From Cephalotus follicularis (taxonomy: Eukaryota > Streptophyta > Magnoliopsida > Oxalidales > Cephalotaceae), in contig BDDD01001801.1 of assembly GCA_001972305.1 (NCBI GenBank), positions 130,982 through 194,981 on the forward strand: a stretch of 64,000 nucleotides of DNA, in the 5' to 3' direction. The translations under genes were made by a program, and so were the position numbers. Shown piece after piece: positions 23,476 to 35,111 of this stretch; position 1 is the first letter of the stretch, and each line of letters starts with the position of its first letter. The notes under the pieces were generated by a model that was given only the letters and a program-made list of their open reading frames with translations, was not told the origin of the DNA and ran no database searches.

Positions 23476-24149
23476 TCTTGGGTCTCTGGACATCGATGCC
23501 CTAGAGAGAATACGTCGACACCGTCAAACGAAATGACATGTGTCCGTTCCTTGCTAGATGGTTGTTGTTTTCCACTACGCTTGAGCCTGTTCCTAACAAA
23601 TGGTATCAGAGCCACCTAATTGACTACAATGAGACCGCAATTTGATGTTTAGTGAATTGTTGATTGCAAATGTGTCTTGGCAGAATCTATGTAGCCCTAC
23701 GTTTAGTGGGAGTTGCATCTTTGTTGGTCACACTAGTGAAATTGACTAACCATTGAATGCCAAATTATTACGTGTTAATTCAATTATATATTGGTTATAT
23801 TGTTGAATTTCTTATTCATGCTGGTAGGCTTGGGACTCAGGCTAGCTTTATGTTTTCTTATGTGGATGATTTAATTGCTTTATTACATTTGTGGAATTCA
23901 ATCGGTCTGCAATAAGGCTGCCTGTGTGCGTCGTATTTATTCTTGTTCTTTTTCTTATAGTAGAATTATCTTCTCCCTCAAATGTATTTCTTTATCTTTA
24001 ATTGTGTACATATGGCTGTAAGTTGAAGAAAGGAGATCAATGGAGATTGAAGAGAAGATCAAGAAGATTACAAGAACTATTGAAGGCCATGCATGCGTGG
24101 TCGCAATTGTAATAGAGTTTCATTAAATTAGTACACCTAGGAGACTAGG
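23476..24149 (+). mobile_element. LTR end, primer site and leader of an unidentified plus-strand element
   Basis: The left 120 bp look like the end of an LTR: they carry GTCGAC-type motifs near 23490-23520 and end TTCCTAACA. The primer site TGGTATCAGAGCC follows at 23601-23613. After that come about 540 bp of AT-rich DNA with no supported gene, then element E. Such TAACA-AA-TGGTATCAGAGCC ends are common in copia elements, but no copia protein is visible, so the superfamily is open. The CTAGG at 24145-24149 is the likely target duplication of E. Confidence 0.6.
23601..23613 (+). other. Primer-binding site of the fragment at 23476
   Basis: TGGTATCAGAGCC, 13 bases complementary to initiator tRNA-Met, 2 bp after an LTR end TAACA. 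It points to the right, opposite to the adjoining Tat element, which shows the two are separate insertions. Confidence 0.8.
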
Positions 24150-24339
24150 TGTAAGCCCTAGATATCTTATCTGCACAGTTTTACATGTATATTCTTGTAT
24201 TTATATGATATTGTACTTATGGATGATTTGGAATGTATATTATATATACATATTTTCAATTTCTATATCTGTTCTAGATAGAGGAGATTCTATAGAGCCC
24301 GATCTCTGTTTATGAGATTTTCGCCTAAAGGAGCCCGCA

Positions 24340-24348
24340 TATATATAG
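24340..24348 (+). promoter_or_regulatory. TATA-like box in the 5' LTR of E
   Basis: TATATATAG is followed at about 30 bp by CTCATTTTCTCAGAGA, a typical plant start context. The same arrangement is in the 3' LTR (TATA run at 31229-31240). This is a likely core promoter of the element; no start site can be proven from sequence. Confidence 0.5.
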
Positions 24349-24879
24349 AGGGTTCAGTTCAGTTCATTCTCATTTTCTCATTTTCTCAGAGACATAGAGA
24401 GAGGAAGTGAGTTAGAGAGAGATTGGGCGAAATCGAGCAAACGACCAGTGTTTGGAATCATGACAGTAAGTAGAACGTGAAAGAAGCAGTTGAATACAGA
24501 TTGAAGCTACCTATTCTCCGTTTTCAGCAGATTTAGGTAGGTTATACTTAAGCTTCGATCTCCTTATAAGGATAGATTGTCATGTTTTTATGGTTATGTA
24601 TGAGTGTATGTATGCCATATGTAGGAACTAGAGCAGGAGATATGAGTAGAAACAGATGAAAGGGGAGATTTGAGGGAAATCGGAGGATTTGGTGCGTTTT
24701 GCCCAATTTCCGATCTTCCTCAATCTCAGGGTATAGGCATGATTTTAAAGAGTTTTAAAGATGTTTTCAAGTATATTTTGATGATGGGATCTTATAGTAT
24801 CCCTTTATTTGAATTAAAAATAGTTTTTATGGATTTTCCATAGATTTTTTAGGGATTTCTATACTTGACAGCAGCCCAG

Positions 24880-25080
24880 GGCCTCAACGTGTTCCTGAGT
24901 TCCCTAGCACGTCGACGCCATCAGTTTAACCGTTGATGCCTATGTGCTTATGCGTTGGTGCACTACGTTGTGTTGCACGTTAACGCCAGAGAGAAGAGAT
25001 TTAGACATCAACGCCTTCTTTAGACATCGAAGTCCAGAGCTTACACATTGACGTGTAAATCCTACAGGTCAACGCTTAAA
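24880..25080. repeat. Degenerate CGTCGACG-type motifs in the E LTR
   Basis: CACGTCGACGCC near 24908 is intact. Others are changed (CGTTGATGCC, CGTTAACGCC, CATCAACGCC, CATCGAAGTC). The 3' LTR copy (about 31770-31990) keeps better forms such as GACGTCGACGCC near 31934 and ACACGTCGACACG near 31954. Confidence 0.7.
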
Positions 25081-25671
25081 GCTACTGTGCGGGTTGGCCA
25101 AATTTTATGATTTTCACCCCAAATTATCCTCTTTTCATATGGATTCCGTAGGAAGCCTCCTGAAGGCCGTGTAGCCTACAGAAATCCTAGTTTGGCACTT
25201 TTAAACTCTAAAACAAACTTTTTCAAGAAGGTTTCATAAAGGAAAATAGGTTTTATATAGATGGGCTTCAATAAATGGTTAGGATACTCAATTGGAACAT
25301 CTAGACACAGATATCCTAATTAGACTTACCTTCCATTGTTTTCAGCTTCGATAGGGACCAACAAAGAATTATGGTTTTTTGAAAAGGAGAAGAAGATAAT
25401 TAGTTTTTATATGATTTGACGGATGTGGATCTTACGAGATCCTTTACAGTAGGTCCCTATCCTTTAACAAATATGATTTCGGATTCCGACACGGTACGGC
25501 TATGGCTGTTGATTATTATGATTGAGACTATATAGGATAACCCATTCATAACCTTCACTTCTGTCATGAAGTATTATGGATGTAGGCCACACATTATGAT
25601 CATGGATTCCTCCTGTGCTTGTGGACCTTCGGGAGTGCCCGCACAGTCGAGTGACATATTATAGTTGCTGA

Positions 25672-25870
25672 GTAGATTGTACAGATCCCCATACTATGGT
25701 TTTGGGTCAGAGCTTATAGATCCCCATGTCATGGTTATTGGGTATGAGCTGACATATCCTCATTTAGTCATTGGGTAGCATCATATAGATCCCCATATCA
25801 TGATTATTGGATATGAGCTTACAGATCCCCATATTAGAGTTGTTGAGTAGATCTTACAGATCCTCATTTT
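25672..25870. repeat. Imperfect tandem repeat, about 36-41 bp unit, in the E LTR
   Basis: Five to six units, each starting AGATCCCCAT and ending near GAGCTTAC. The 3' LTR has the same array at about 32585-32815 with one more unit, an extra copy around GTTGTTGAGTAGAT. No inverted symmetry or spacer pattern is seen. Confidence 0.75.
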
Positions 25871-26846
25871 GGGCTGGTCTTCCTCTCCCTCTCAGGAGAC
25901 CAACATTATGATCTTATGGCCAATGTTATCCTTTACCCACACACCTAGGCACGGAGAGTGGTTGGACTGTGATGGATGTACGTCATGGTTGATTTTTCCC
26001 ATGGTATGAGTATGGATTGTTATTGAATGTCTGCAGGCCATTAGCCTTTGATGTGACATTTGGGCTAGCTCGTATACCACTGCTTAGGGACAATTGGTAT
26101 ACTGGAGCAGTTCACACTTGCTAGTTATGTATATGACTTGCCATGCACACATAGCTATTGTATTGCACGCATATCATACTAGTGTACTGATGCATTTCAT
26201 GGCATACCTTTTTATCTGTTGCATACCATTGCATAGCATTTGTATAGCCTACACAACATTATGTCGCTGACCCATTTCCCCTGTATGTGGAAGGGTGAGG
26301 CCTAGGTCCAGATGACACTCAGGGATAGCAGACAGGATGGATGGCAGCACGAGACTTTCTAGTAGCATAGCTCTGACCTTCACCTTGTTTTATGGTTGTA
26401 ATATGTATAAGAGACAAGTTTTACTCTCAGCTATTGACCTGCCGGCTTGTGGCAGCGCACAAGATATTTATATAGCATGATGTTTTTATGGATAGGCTTA
26501 TATATATGGCCTTTATGTTGTCTTCCGCTTGCATATAGGGTTTTAAGGTTTTAAATTTTTATAGCCTCTCCAAGGTTAGTAAGGATGTTATGGTTGGACC
26601 TGCCATGTGTCAAGCCTTGGGGGCAACCTTGGGGTTCCGGGCGTGACAGCTTGAGTCATATTACGGAGACCGATTATGGTCCCTGATTGTTGGAATTAAG
26701 GAATATGGATAAGGTTGTTAGCGGAAAGAATGATAACGATAAGCCTGCTGATTGCTATATATGTGTGGCATTCGATTAAGGATTGAATAGCTAACTCTTG
26801 TCTCTTATATAAGGTAGATATGGAAGGTCACTGAGGAGCTAAAGGA

Positions 26847-28260
26847 ATGGGTAAGGCAGGGCCGTCGACCCGACGTACCTGAGCCAGTGGAAGTGTGGAT
26901 GAGCCAGTAGAACAGAATCTGAACTGAAGAAGATTTCGATGCTCCTGGTCAATGAGGGTCTAGAGGTTTCATGAAGAAGATGTATAACATGATTAATAAG
27001 ATGAATGAGTTCATGCAACGACAGTCATCTACAGCTGAGCAAGCTCCAGCTGTGAGACCGGTGAGGCGTGCAGTAGAAGCACCAGAGCCTACTCCAGTTG
27101 TAAGGCCCGTTAGACATGCCAAAACAGCAAGGAGATCTGTTAACTTGCCCACACCTAAGGAGGATCCTTTAGCCAGATTCCTAAGGCTAAATCCACCATC
27201 TTTTACAGGGGATCCTGATGCAATTACCACTGAGAGATGGCTTATGTAGACGAACAACATCTTTCGAGTCTTGAAGTATACAGATTCTAAGAAAGTTTCC
27301 TTCGCCACATATATGTTACAAGGCGAAGCAGAACATCGGTGGAATATGGTTGCTCTTTCTTGGGAGGAAAATGGGATACCGAATTCATGGGATCACTTCA
27401 GAACAGAATTCAATGAGCAGTACTACCCCGAGGCTGAAGTTGATAAGAGGGTAGCTGAATTTCTTGCCTGGAACCAAGGTACCAAGACTGTAGCCCAGTA
27501 TGAGGCCAAATTTTTTGAATTGTCTCGCGTAGCTCCGCACATGGTCAGTACGAAAGTGAGGAAAGCTAATAGGTTCCTTGGTGGCCCCATACCTGATATC
27601 TGACTGAGTCTTGCACCTCTCCAACTAAAATCTTTTATGGACTTAGCTAGTAGAGCTAGCGATGCTAAGTCATTATCAGAGGAGTTACGTAACCTATGGA
27701 TCCATAATTATCGTAATAGATCTGCTTCTTCTGTATGGCAATTAGGAAGGAGTTCGAGGAGTAGTAACAAATCTTCGAGGTCTGGTAACAGTAGTCCAGG
27801 GTAAGGTAGTTCACCTCAGAGTACTGGTAGTCCGGCCAGTTTTTCTCCACAATGAGGTCAACCTAGGATATCACAATAGAGAGGAGGAGGCCATAAATCT
27901 CGTTGGAGATGTAGGGGATAGGAGGCTTAACAAAGGAACCAGGAAACACAGAGAGGTAAGCCTAGGTTTCCTGGTGATGGGAATCAAGCTTCCATTGAAC
28001 CATGCGTGCATTGTGGGCGCACGAACCATACTACAGATAATTGTTGGTTGAAGGCTGCAAGTGTATGAATTGTGGAGGTTCCGGTTACATTACGAGGGAG
28101 TGTACTTATGATAGATATGGATCAAGAACTCAGCCAGGACAGGGAGGTTCTCAGCAAAACAAAAGTATGGATTATCATCTAGGCAGTGGTTCAGGACAGC
28201 GGTATCAAGGTTGACCTAGCACTAGTTTGCCTTCTGCAGGAGGGAGAGACCGCGGCAAAT
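26847..28260 (+). pseudogene. Broken gag of element E
   Basis: The first plausible ATG is at 26847, but its frame is soon closed. The recognisable Gag starts in the 26971 frame: PLARFLRLNPPSFTGDPDA, ERWL, then a TAG at 27247, FATYMLQGEAEHRWNM, FRTEFNEQYYP and YEAKFFELSRVAPH, ending in a TGA at 27601. A zinc knuckle CVHCGRTNHTTDNC lies at about 28003-28044. A second, near 28065-28103, is frame-shifted (CGGSGYITREC). Several TGA/TAG codons between 27800 and 28260 sit at likely former Gly, Gln or Arg codons. Gag normally packages the element RNA; this copy cannot. Confidence 0.85.
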
Positions 28261-28279
28261 AGCCTATGGGATCGACACA

Positions 28280-30997
28280 TAGGGTAGAGTTTATGGTATG
28301 GACCAGAGTGTGGTAGGAGGATCTGCATCTGTGATAGGAGGTACTATGCATATCTCACAGTGTATGGCATGGGTTCTTATAGATCCGGGCTCGTCCCATT
28401 CATACATTGTATCACATTTTGTATGCCATGTTGGCATAGAGCCATAACCTTTACCTTTTGTGATGTAGGTTAGTACCCCAGTCGGAGAATCAGTTGTTTC
28501 TGAATGGGTATGCAGATCTTGTATAGTAGAGATTGTTGGCCATATCTTACCAGTAGATCTTATAGTGTTACCGATGGGTGAGCTAGATGTGATTCTAGAG
28601 ATGGACTGGTTATCTACGTATTATGCTCACGTGCATTGTAATGGGAAGGTCGTGACCTTCAGCATGCCAGGGCAGTCTCAGTTCCAGTTTATTGGAACCT
28701 TAGATCATCACTCAGTTCAGATGATATCAGCCCTTCATTCTGACAAGCTTATGAGACAAGGTTGTTATGGCTTCTAAGCACATATCATGGATAACATGAA
28801 GTGGGTACCAATGTTAGAGGATGTTCCAGTTGTTTTTGAATACCCGGATGTATTTCCGGAGGAGTTAACATCCTTACCACCCGAGAGAGACACGGAGTTC
28901 GTTATAGACTTGTTGCCAGGGACAACACCTATATCGATGGCTCCTTATCGAATGGCCCCTCTTGAGTTGAAGTAGTGGAAGTTACAGTTGCAAGAGTTGC
29001 TTGACAAGGGATTCATCAGAGCGAGTGTTTCCCCGTGGGGAGCACCCATTCTATTTGTTAAGAAGAAAGACAGATCCTTAAGGATGTGTGTGGAACAGCT
29101 TAATAAGGCTACTATAAAGAATAAGTACCCATTACCACACATCAACGAGTTGTTCGATTAGTTGAAAGGATCGTTAGTGTTCTCCAAGTTAGATATGAGG
29201 ACGGGATATCATCATATCAGGGTTAGAGCAGAAGATGTTCCAAAGACTGCTTTTAGGTCGCGGTATTGACACTATGAGTTCGTAGTAATGCCTTTTGGGG
29301 TGACCAACGCCCCAGCTGCATTCATGAGCTTGATGAACTAGGTGTTTAGTCCGTATCTAGACCAATTCATTGTTGTCTTTATCGATGATATCTTGGTGTA
29401 TTCTAAGTCTATGGAGGACCATACTGCACATTTGCACTTGGTGTTATGCATCGGTTGTATGCCAAGTTTGGCAAGTGTGAATTCTGGTTAGCAGAGGTGG
29501 CTTTTCTGGGTCATGTCATTTCCAGTGCTGGTTTGTCAGTGGATCCAGCAAAGATAGAAGCAGTTAAAGACTGGAAACGACCAACAAACATGTCAGAAGT
29601 CCGTAGTTTCTTGGGCTTAGCAAGCTACTATCATCCCTTTGTCGGAGGATTTGCACGGATTGCTACACCATTAACCAAGTTGACAAAGAAAAAGGCAATG
29701 TTTGTATGGGATGACAGCTATGAGCAGAGTTTTCAGGGATTGAAGCATTGCCTGATTTCTGCACCCATTTTAGCCTTCCTAGAGGGTGATGATGGTTTTA
29801 CAGTATACAGTGATGCGTCTAGAACAGTTTAGGCTGTGTTATGATGCAGCATGGAAGAGTGATTGCCTATCCTTCAAGGAAGTTAAAGCCTCATGAGAAG
29901 AAATACCCCACACTTGATCTAGTGCTAGCAGCGATAATTTTGTGCTACACAAGTGGAGACATTATTTATATGGCGTGAAGTTTGATGTTTTCACAGATCA
30001 TAAGAGTTTGAGATATCTTTTCTCCCAGAGGGATTTAAATATGAGGCATAGGAGATGGATGGAGTTACTCAATAACTACAATTGTGAGATACAATACCAT
30101 CATGGAAAATCTAACATAGTAGCAGACACTTTGAGTTGTCGCTTAGCTTGCTTGACAGTTTTCCAGATACAGGCATGACCACAGTTGATGGATAGGATTA
30201 GAGAGGCTCAAGGGATGGATAGAGAGTTCCTTGATGCAACATTGGATGGTAAAGGCGAGTTACGGCACAAATTCTCGGTACATGGTGATGGTTTGATCCG
30301 ATACAAGGACAGGATTTGTGTTCCAGATAGTAAGGAACTAAAGGATGAGTTGTTATCTCAATCTCATCGCTGTAGTTTCTCAGTGCATCCAGGGAGCACT
30401 AAGATGTATCGAGACCTAAAGCGTGTTTATTTGTTTGAGGTAGGTGAGTGGAATCTCCTAGGGCCCAAGCTCGTTCAGCAAATGACAAAGAAGGCTAAGG
30501 TTATCAAGGAAAGGCTTCTGGCAGCCCAGAGCTTCCAGAAGAGTTATGCTGATCATCGTCGATGAGATCTAGAGTTCTCGGTAGGCCATCATGTGTTCCT
30601 TAAAGTCTCTCCAACCAAAGGGATTATGAGATTCAATAAGAAAGGGAAGTTGGCTCCACAGTTTATAGGACCCTTTGAGATCCTAGAGAGGGTTGGTGCA
30701 GTTGCTTACAGGCTTGCCCTACCTCCTGACCTAGCAGAGGTGCATAATGTATTCCATGTGTCGATGCTGAGGAAGTATAACCCATATCCCTCACATGTGT
30801 TGTAGTATGAACCTTTGGAGCTGCAAACAGATATAAGTTATGAGGAAAGGCCAGTACGGATTATTGACCGCCGAGTCAAACAGTTGAGAAACAAGGATAT
30901 TGCTTTAGTGAAAGATTTATGGCGGTATCATGGACTCGAGGAAGCAACCTGGGAGTGTGAAGATGAGATGAGGGCCCGATATCCTCAGTTGTTTTGA
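28280..30997 (+). pseudogene. Broken pol of element E, with integrase core deleted
   Basis: The protease site reads DPGSS where DTGSS is expected (near 28384). RT runs from about 28940: [19 protein letters not shown], then a loss of two codons where CIDYR is expected, [10 protein letters not shown], and [10 protein letters not shown] near 29380. A small deletion near 29445 removes the LREH region. RNase H follows (YSDAS near 29806, TDHKSLRYL near 29993). The integrase zinc end (SVHPGSTKMYRDLKRVY) jumps at about 30435 to GEWNLLGPKLVQ. Compared with F and G, about 0.6 kb coding the zinc cysteines and the whole DDE core is missing. The chromodomain tail (VRIIDRR, LVKDLWR, EATWE, YPQLF) is intact. 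Confidence 0.9.
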
Positions 30998-31027
30998 TCT
31001 TAGGAAATCTCATGATGAGATTTATCT

Positions 31028-31040
31028 AAGGAGGGTAGGA
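31028..31040 (+). other. Polypurine tract of element E
   Basis: AAGGAGGGTAGGA lies immediately before the 3' LTR. It is the usual primer for plus-strand DNA synthesis and confirms the LTR boundary at 31041. Confidence 0.8.
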
Positions 31041-33108
31041 TGTAAGCCCCAGATATCTTATCTGTACAGTCTTACATGTATATGCTTCTATTTATATGAT
31101 ATTGTACTTATGGATGATTTGGAATGGATATTATATATACATATTTTCCATTTCTATATCTGTTCTAGATATAGGAGGTTCTATAGAGCCCGATCGCTGT
31201 TTGTGAGATTTTTGCCGAAAGGAGCTTGTATATATATATAGGGTTCAGTTCAGTGCATTCTCATTCTCATTTTCTTAGAGAGATAGAGAGAGGAAGTGAG
31301 TTAGAGAGAGAGTGGGTGAAATCGAGCAAACGAGCAGTCTTTGGAATCGTGACAGCAAGTAGAACGTGAAGGAAGCAGTTGAATACAGATTGAAGCTACA
31401 TATTCTCCGTTTTCAGCCGATTTATGTAGGTTATACTTATGCTCCGATCTCCTTATATGGATTGATTGGCATGTTTTTATGGTTATGTATGAGTGTATGT
31501 ATGCTAGATGCATGAACTAGAGTGGCAGATATGAGTAGAAACAAATTAAAGGGGAGATTTGAGGGAAATCATATGATTTGGTGCGTTTTGCCCAATTTTC
31601 GTTCTTCCTCAATCTCAGGGTAGAGACATGATTTTAAAGCGTTTTAAAGCCATTTTCAAGTATATTTTGATGATGGGATCTTATAGTATCCCTTGATTTG
31701 AATTAAAAACAATTTTTATGGATTTTCCATAGATTTTTGAGGGATTTATGCATTTGACAGTAGCCCAGGGCGTCAACGTGTTCATCGTGCACATTGACGT
31801 GTTCCTGAGTTCCCCAGCACGTCGACGCCATCAGTTTAAGCATCAACGCCTATGTGCTTATGCGTTAGTGCACCACCTTGTGTTGCACCTTAACGCAAGA
31901 GAGAAGAGATTTAGATGTCAACGCCTTCTTTAGACGTCGACGCCCAGAGCTTACACGTCGACACGTAAATCCTACATGTCAACGCCTAAAGCTACTGTTC
32001 GGGTTGGCCAAATTTTATGATTTTCACCCCAAATTATCCTGTTTTCATATGGATTCTGTAGGAAGCCTCCCTAAGGCCGTGTATCCTACAGAAATCCTAG
32101 TTTGACACTTTTAAGCTCTAAAACCAACTTTTTAAAGAAGGTTTCATAAAGGAAAATAGGTTTTATATAAATGGGTTTCAATAAATGGTTAGGATAGCTC
32201 AATTGGGACATCCAGACTCGGATATCCTAGTTAGACTTACCTTCCATTATTTTCAGCTTCGATCGGGACCAACAAAGAATTATGGTTTTTAGAAAAGGAG
32301 AAGAAGGGAATTAGTTTTTATATGATTTGACAGATGTGGATCCTATGAGATCCTTTACAGCAGGTCCCTATCCTTTAACGAATATGATTTCGGATTTAGA
32401 CAAGGTACGACTATGGCTGTTGATTATTATGATTGAGACCTTACAGTATAACCCATTCATAACCTTCATTTCCGTCATGAAGTATTATGGATGTAGGCCA
32501 CACATTATGATCATGGATTCCTCCTGTGCCAGTGGACCTTCAGGATTCCCCGCACAGTCGAGTGACATATTATAGTTACTGAGTAGATCGTACAGATCGC
32601 CATACTATTGTTTTGGGTCAGAGCTTATAGATCCCCATATCATGGTTATTGGGTATGAGCTTACAGATCCTCATTTAGTCATTAGGTAGCATCGTATAGA
32701 TCCCCATATCATGATTATTGGGTATGAGCTTACAGATCCCCATATTAGAGTTGTTGAGTAGATATTACAGATCCCCGTATTAGAGTTGTTGAGTAGATCT
32801 TACAGATCCTCATTTTGGGCTGGTCTGCCTCCCCCTCTCAGGAGACCGACATTATGATCTTATGGCCAGTGTTATCCTATACCTACACAGCTATTACACG
32901 GAGAGTGTTTGGACTGTGATGGATGTACCTCATGGTTGATTTTTCCCATGGTATGAGTATGGATTGTTATTAAGTGTCTACGGGCCATTGGCCTTTGCCG
33001 TGACATTTGGACTAGCTCGTATACCACTACTTAGGGATGGTTGGTATACTGGAGCAGTTCATACTTGCTAGTTATGTATATGACTTGCCATGCGCTCATA
33101 GTTATTGT
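31041..33108 (+). mobile_element. 3' LTR of element E, first part
   Basis: It matches 24150 onward with scattered substitutions and small duplications, then stops at 33108 where F begins. It continues at 54690. The first TSD copy of F is ATTGT (33104-33108). A segment of about 238 bp starting near 32885 is present twice in tandem. F landed near the end of the first copy, and the second copy is at about 54709-54947. Confidence 0.9.
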
Positions 33109-35065
33109 TGTCACGCCCCGACTTCGAGAAGACAACATTAAAGCGATAAAGGCAATTAACATATAAATTCAGCTCATGCAAATACCATAAAATTTAACTT
33201 TTAAATAAGAGATCAGTTGCGAAAGCATAAGATTCATAAGCTGAAACTCGTTGCGTGCATCCCATACTACACCCTACTTAAAACAAGCCCGTCATTGTTA
33301 AAAGCCCACAAAACAGAGCGTGATCATAGTACAATACCAATCCCATCATTAAACAAAACCATAAGTACAGTACATTAACGGTCCTTAAACAAAACCCGGT
33401 TTATTACAATACAAGAGAAAAGTAAAACCAAGAACAACAGCAGCATAACAACATGATCTTCTCAATGCCAGTCCATTTTCAAATATTTATGAAAGTAATA
33501 AATATTTGAAATATGTAATTCCAGTAGTAGAAATACCTTTGAACAAATCAGTAGTGTAAATCGTTTACCAGTTTGTTCGAAAATACGTTATTAACCAATA
33601 CATATTTTCATACTCAAAACAGCACATTCCGAGTTCACATATGCATTTCTAAACATCACAACTTTAGAAATCATAAACGATATACAAACAGTAACCAAAC
33701 AGGTAGTAAACAGTGTATATGCAATGCATACAAATGCTCTAATGCATCCGAAGTGAAATCGGGATCGTCGAGTATCAAAACCATAAATCTGTCCAAACAG
33801 GACTCTAAATCCTCGGCGTTTACTTCTTAGGCGTCGACGCTTATGTCCCTTAAGCGTCGACGTTTAGTCCCATAGCGTCAGCGCTTTCAGTGTCTGGGCA
33901 TTGATATCTCCTCCCTTAGACGTCGACGTTTTAATGCATTCAACATATACAACACAGTTCACAGTACAAAGCATCGACGCTTACCAAAGGCATTGACGAT
34001 TTCTTGCAGCAGTCGTCTTCTTCCTCTCAACATGACCAAACAGTGACAATTTCACCATTGTAACATGCAATCCTACATGTATACATCCCAGAAGATCGAC
34101 ATGCAATATCATATGACACATCCAGTACAAGGTAGCATCATTTTAGTGACTAAAAACGGATCCTCAAACCAGGAAATTCATGCATAAACATCACTGAACA
34201 AACACCAAGTATTGAACACAAAATAAAATTATGGCTTCCCCTACCTCTGGCCTCAAGTTAGAAGGCGAAAGTCCACCTCTTTTAGTATCCAACCAGTCAC
34301 TTGGAGCTCCCAGGTACGGCTTGAAAGTTCCCTGGTTTGTCCCAGAAGTTGGTGTGCAAGCTCCAAGCTTCCTTTGCTCAAGAATTGTGGTATCTCTCTC
34401 TCTTTCGCTCTCTTCTGTTCTCTTTGTCACTCACAGTGTCACTAATTCCTCTGGTTTTCAATAACAGATGAGAGGGGTGAGAGGAGTAGACTTTTATCCA
34501 TATTTCTCCTTGTTTTCTCTGCATGTTCTCCTACTTTCTTCTCCTCTCCCACTTGGGCAACCTGGTGCAACAGGTGTCCATTTCTTCCCTTTCACAAGGC
34601 ATGCACTCAAGGATTCTCCCTCTGTCCCATGCCCTTTTGTTGCAGGTAGGTCTAGAAACAAAAGCATGCATGCCACGTTCTTAAAGCGCCCGCTAAGATG
34701 CTTGATAAGTGGCACAATTCACCTCCATACGAGACGTCCATCTGTTGTTGTGTGTATGTAGAACACGCCGCAAAGAGTCGACATTTACATGCAGGCGTCG
34801 GCGCTTATGTGTTTAAATTTAAACGCGTGTTTCAATCGCTTAAGCGTCGACGCTCCAAATCCAGGCACCAGCGCTTTAACCTCAAAACTGTGTCGTTTAA
34901 CTAAATTTACACTTTTAACATTTCTCTAACAATCGAACTCCAAAATCAACATCATCAGAGTTTGGGAAAACATCATCAAATTCGGAAATCCATATTTTTA
35001 TTAATTCCCCAATAATGTACATTTACATTGTGAAATTACAACATATAAAAATCCCGGGCGTTACA
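33109..35065 (-). mobile_element. 3' LTR of element F (1957 bp, internally deleted)
   Basis: It starts TGTCACGCCCCG and ends GGGCGTTACA on the plus strand. It lacks the 610 bp present at 52489-53098 of the other LTR; the join is at 33474/33475. The missing part corresponds to about 6085-6690 of LTR C, which holds the AT run and ACTGTACTGT repeats. It keeps palindrome groups at about 33813-33995 (GGCGTCGACGC near 33831) and 34770-34880 (AGCGTCGACGCT near 34843). Confidence 0.92.
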
Positions 35066-35111
35066 ACCACCCCTCATTCAAAGAATTTCGTTCTCGAAAT
35101 TTAAAACGAGA

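Larger units (their letters stand above)
24150..26648 (+). mobile_element. 5' LTR of gypsy element E (2499 bp)
   Basis: It starts TGTAAGCCCTAG and ends GGGCGTGACA. The same sequence, a few percent different by eye, begins again at 31041 after a polypurine tract, so it is the 5' LTR. It contains a TATA-like box, a palindrome group near 24893-25080 and a tandem array near 25672-25870. No tRNA-Met primer site is visible after 26648, where GCTTGAGTCATATT follows. Either another primer is used or the site has been lost. Confidence 0.92.

Noticed and set aside
23860-23900. YVDD-like reading that could be a copia RT remnant
   Set aside because: Only about ten codons look right, and no RT motif is found before or after.
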